Part shown: in pieces, positions 52,302-53,755 of the stretch | How positions within the stretch are numbered: position 1 is the stretch's first letter | How the letters are laid out: every line of letters starts with the position of its first letter | Assembly (NCBI GenBank): GCA_013152485.1 | Contig: JAADGG010000071.1 | Span: 1-53,755, forward strand | DNA: 53,755 nt | From: Nitrospirota bacterium | GTDB lineage: Bacteria > Nitrospirota > Thermodesulfovibrionia > Thermodesulfovibrionales > JdFR-85 | Direction of reading: 5' to 3' | Translations under genes and position numbers: made by a program | The notes under the pieces: model-generated | The model's database searches: none | The model's input: only the letters and a program-made list of their open reading frames with translations | What the model was told of the DNA's origin: nothing

Positions 52302-52835
52302 GTGACGGATGTCTCAGTGGTCAAAGAGGATGCCGAGTTGACGGAAGAGATGCACCAGTATGTGACCTTCCGCCTGAATGACGAGATATACGCGATCGGC
52401 GCGCTGAACGTTCAGGAGATCATAGAGCTCTCGAATATTACAAAGGTCCCTCATCTGCCCGAGTTCCTCAAGGGCGTGATAAACCTGCGCGGCACCATAA
52501 TACCCGTTGTGGACCTGAAGCTGAAATTCGAGATGGAGTCCGAGGGATACAAGAAACACACCTGTGTCGTGGTAACGGAGTTTTCAGGAGGGGTTCTGGG
52601 CCTGATCGTGGATGCGGTCTCGGACGTCATGTACATATCAGAGGAGAAGATATCGTCCCCGCCGTCCTTCGGCTCACAGATAAGGACCGAGTTCATCAAG
52701 GGCATGGGCAGGGTAGGCGACGACCTGGTGATAATTCTTGATGTCGATAAAGTACTGTCAGAGGCGGAAACAATCTCTTTGAAGGAAGCCAGAAAGGCCA
52801 TTCTGCCTGACGAAGGAGGAGAAGTCGATGCTTAA
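52302..52835 (+). CDS. cheW: CheW coupling protein
   Basis: A 177-residue SH3-like adaptor that links CheA to transducers. Signatures are YVTFRLNDEIYAIGALNVQEI, VPHLPEFLKGVINLRGTIIPVVDLK and GLIVDAVSDVMYI. The GTG at 52302 is chosen because AGGAGG lies 8 nt upstream; a TTG at 52281 overlapping the cheA stop is possible but has a weak ribosome site. It overlaps the next transducer by 8 bp. Confidence 0.95.
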   Translation: MTDVSVVKEDAELTEEMHQYVTFRLNDEIYAIGALNVQEIIELSNITKVPHLPEFLKGVINLRGTIIPVVDLKLKFEMESEGYKKHTCVVVTEFSGGVLGLIVDAVSDVMYISEEKISSPPSFGSQIRTEFIKGMGRVGDDLVIILDVDKVLSEAETISLKEARKAILPDEGGEVDA

Positions 52836-53755
52836 GAACCTGAAGATAGGTGTACGCTTGGGTTTGGGGTTCGGTGTCGTACTGGTGCTTCTTGCCGCAA
52901 CGTTGGTGGTAACCACGATTGCGCTGAGGATCATACTCGAGGATTCCAGGAAAGTCGAAAACCAGAGCCTCCCCTATGCACTGCTTGCCGAAGAGATGGC
53001 CCTCAATGTATCCGAGATCCATAATCTCTTCAGCTATGTAGCGGCAACACACGACAGGGGAGGGCTCAAAAAGGCCGACTCCAAAGCCGCTGAATTCAAT
53101 AAAGACGTTGCAAAGTTCAAGGAGATGTTCAGAAGGGAAAGCGACGAAGCAGGGCTCGAAGTGGCAGCTGCTCTCGAGAAGGCCTTCAAGGAGTATTATG
53201 AAACTGGAACGCGGATGACCAAGGCATACATGTCGCGGGGAAGGGGCTCGGGCAACAAGGTGATGAAGGAACTCAACAAAGATGCCGCTGTCTTGATCGA
53301 GATGCTCGACGGGTTGCGCGACTCACAAACAGACGAGGCGAAAACCATGCTGTCGTCCATAGTGAGCGCCATGGACAAGACCCGGATGCTCCTCTTTCTG
53401 TTTGGTGTAACAGCAGTGATAGCGGGGATGTTGACAGCGTATTTCATCACCCGCAGCATTACCATTCCCCTCAGGAAAGGCGTCGAAGTGGCCGACCGGC
53501 TGGCGGGTGGAGACCTGACGATGGAGATCAAGGTCGACAGCAGGGACGAGACCGGGCAGCTGCTTTCGGCCATGAGGGAGATGATCAGGAGCCTCAGGCG
53601 AACGGTCGCACAGACCAAGGAGGCATCGAGGCAGGTGTCGATAGCATCGGATCAGCTGTCGGAAGCGAACCAGAACTTCTCTCAGCGGCTGACCGAGCAG
53701 GCGGCCTCCATCGAGGAGACATCCTCGACCATGGAGGAGATGGCGGCCTCCATAA
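52828..53755 (+). CDS. Methyl-accepting chemotaxis protein, 3' part missing
   Basis: The first 309 codons of a classical transducer. TM1 is at about 11-33, a four-helix-type periplasmic sensor at about 34-186, TM2 at 187-206, and a HAMP domain follows (TIPLRKGVEVADRLAGGDL). Then comes the start of the methylation helix, with EQAASIEETSSTMEEMAASI at the window edge. The ATG has AAGGAGG 8 nt upstream. It supplies the array with a periplasmic input, unlike the transducer at 48681. Confidence 0.95.
   Translation, partial: MLKNLKIGVRLGLGFGVVLVLLAATLVVTTIALRIILEDSRKVENQSLPYALLAEEMALNVSEIHNLFSYVAATHDRGGLKKADSKAAEFNKDVAKFKEMFRRESDEAGLEVAAALEKAFKEYYETGTRMTKAYMSRGRGSGNKVMKELNKDAAVLIEMLDGLRDSQTDEAKTMLSSIVSAMDKTRMLLFLFGVTAVIAGMLTAYFITRSITIPLRKGVEVADRLAGGDLTMEIKVDSRDETGQLLSAMREMIRSLRRTVAQTKEASRQVSIASDQLSEANQNFSQRLTEQAASIEETSSTMEEMAASI

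Noticed and set aside
1-53755. CRISPR arrays, rRNA or tRNA genes, prophage or integrative-element modules
   Set aside because: No regularly spaced repeats, no cloverleaf with a CCA-type 3' end and no phage structural genes were seen. The only tyrosine recombinase is the housekeeping XerC in its conserved cluster.

Overview
The window is about 54 kb of gene-dense bacterial chromosome from a diderm (Gram-negative-type) organism: it encodes outer-membrane machinery (an Omp85 protein, a TamB-like translocation protein, RlpA, lipoproteins, a beta-barrel candidate). GC is in the mid-50s, and ATA (Ile) and AGG (Arg) codons are frequent. Gene orders such as trmFO-xerC-hslV-hslU and psd-pssA-leuA-leuC, a compact phosphatidylserine decarboxylase, a fmt-DUF116 pair and a detached 2-oxoacid:ferredoxin oxidoreductase fit an anaerobic lineage such as Nitrospirota (Thermodesulfovibrionia) or Desulfobacterota. 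That placement is inference; no rRNA or tRNA gene is visible.

Layout. Positions 1-5222 (minus strand): trmFO-xerC-hslV-hslU, then rlpA and a cut-off fmdE-like gene. Positions 5285-10435 (plus): def, fmt, a DUF116 protein, an OsmC-like protein, a peptide-type ABC permease pair and a HAD phosphatase. Positions 10436-14139 are looser and look accessory: a tiny RCC1-type lipoprotein, a hybrid histidine kinase and an unrecognised outer-membrane-like protein. Positions 14310-17693: a peptide-binding lipoprotein with its own permease pair, one of which appears to start at AUC. Then an aldo/keto reductase on the minus strand, and psd-pssA-leuA-leuC on the plus strand. Next come a hairpin-rich repeat element and a PAS-GAF-GGDEF diguanylate cyclase behind a structured leader. 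After it lie ferredoxin oxidoreductase beta and gamma subunits with a short N-acetylglutamate synthase.

Positions 26821-34172 (minus) form an envelope operon: a 1345-residue TamB-like protein, an Omp85 protein with about seven POTRA-like repeats, and a SurA-like protein. Positions 34534-39001 (plus) carry an aminotransferase, era, a DUF151 nuclease, recO, hsp20 and a CDP-alcohol phosphotransferase. A second copy of the hairpin element follows. Positions 39383-46525 carry a sulfotransferase, surE, a FAD oxidoreductase, pcm, ilvB-ilvN, a DsrE-like gene and a UbiA prenyltransferase.

Positions 46880-53755 hold the most coherent system: a sigma-54 activator (REC-AAA-Fis) followed by two tandem dyads and a consensus -24/-12 promoter (GG-N10-GC). 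That promoter reads into STAS, a methyl-accepting protein without a sensor domain, cheY, cheA, cheW and a second transducer cut by the window edge. The first transducer carries a CheZ-like D-x3-Q motif and CheA has a two-repeat insert, so this looks like a self-contained, sigma-54-controlled chemosensory array. At the level of expression, several promoters are extended -10 boxes (TGnTAnnAT). In four genes the -10 box ends only 5-6 nt before the start codon without a Shine-Dalgarno sequence, which predicts leaderless mRNAs.
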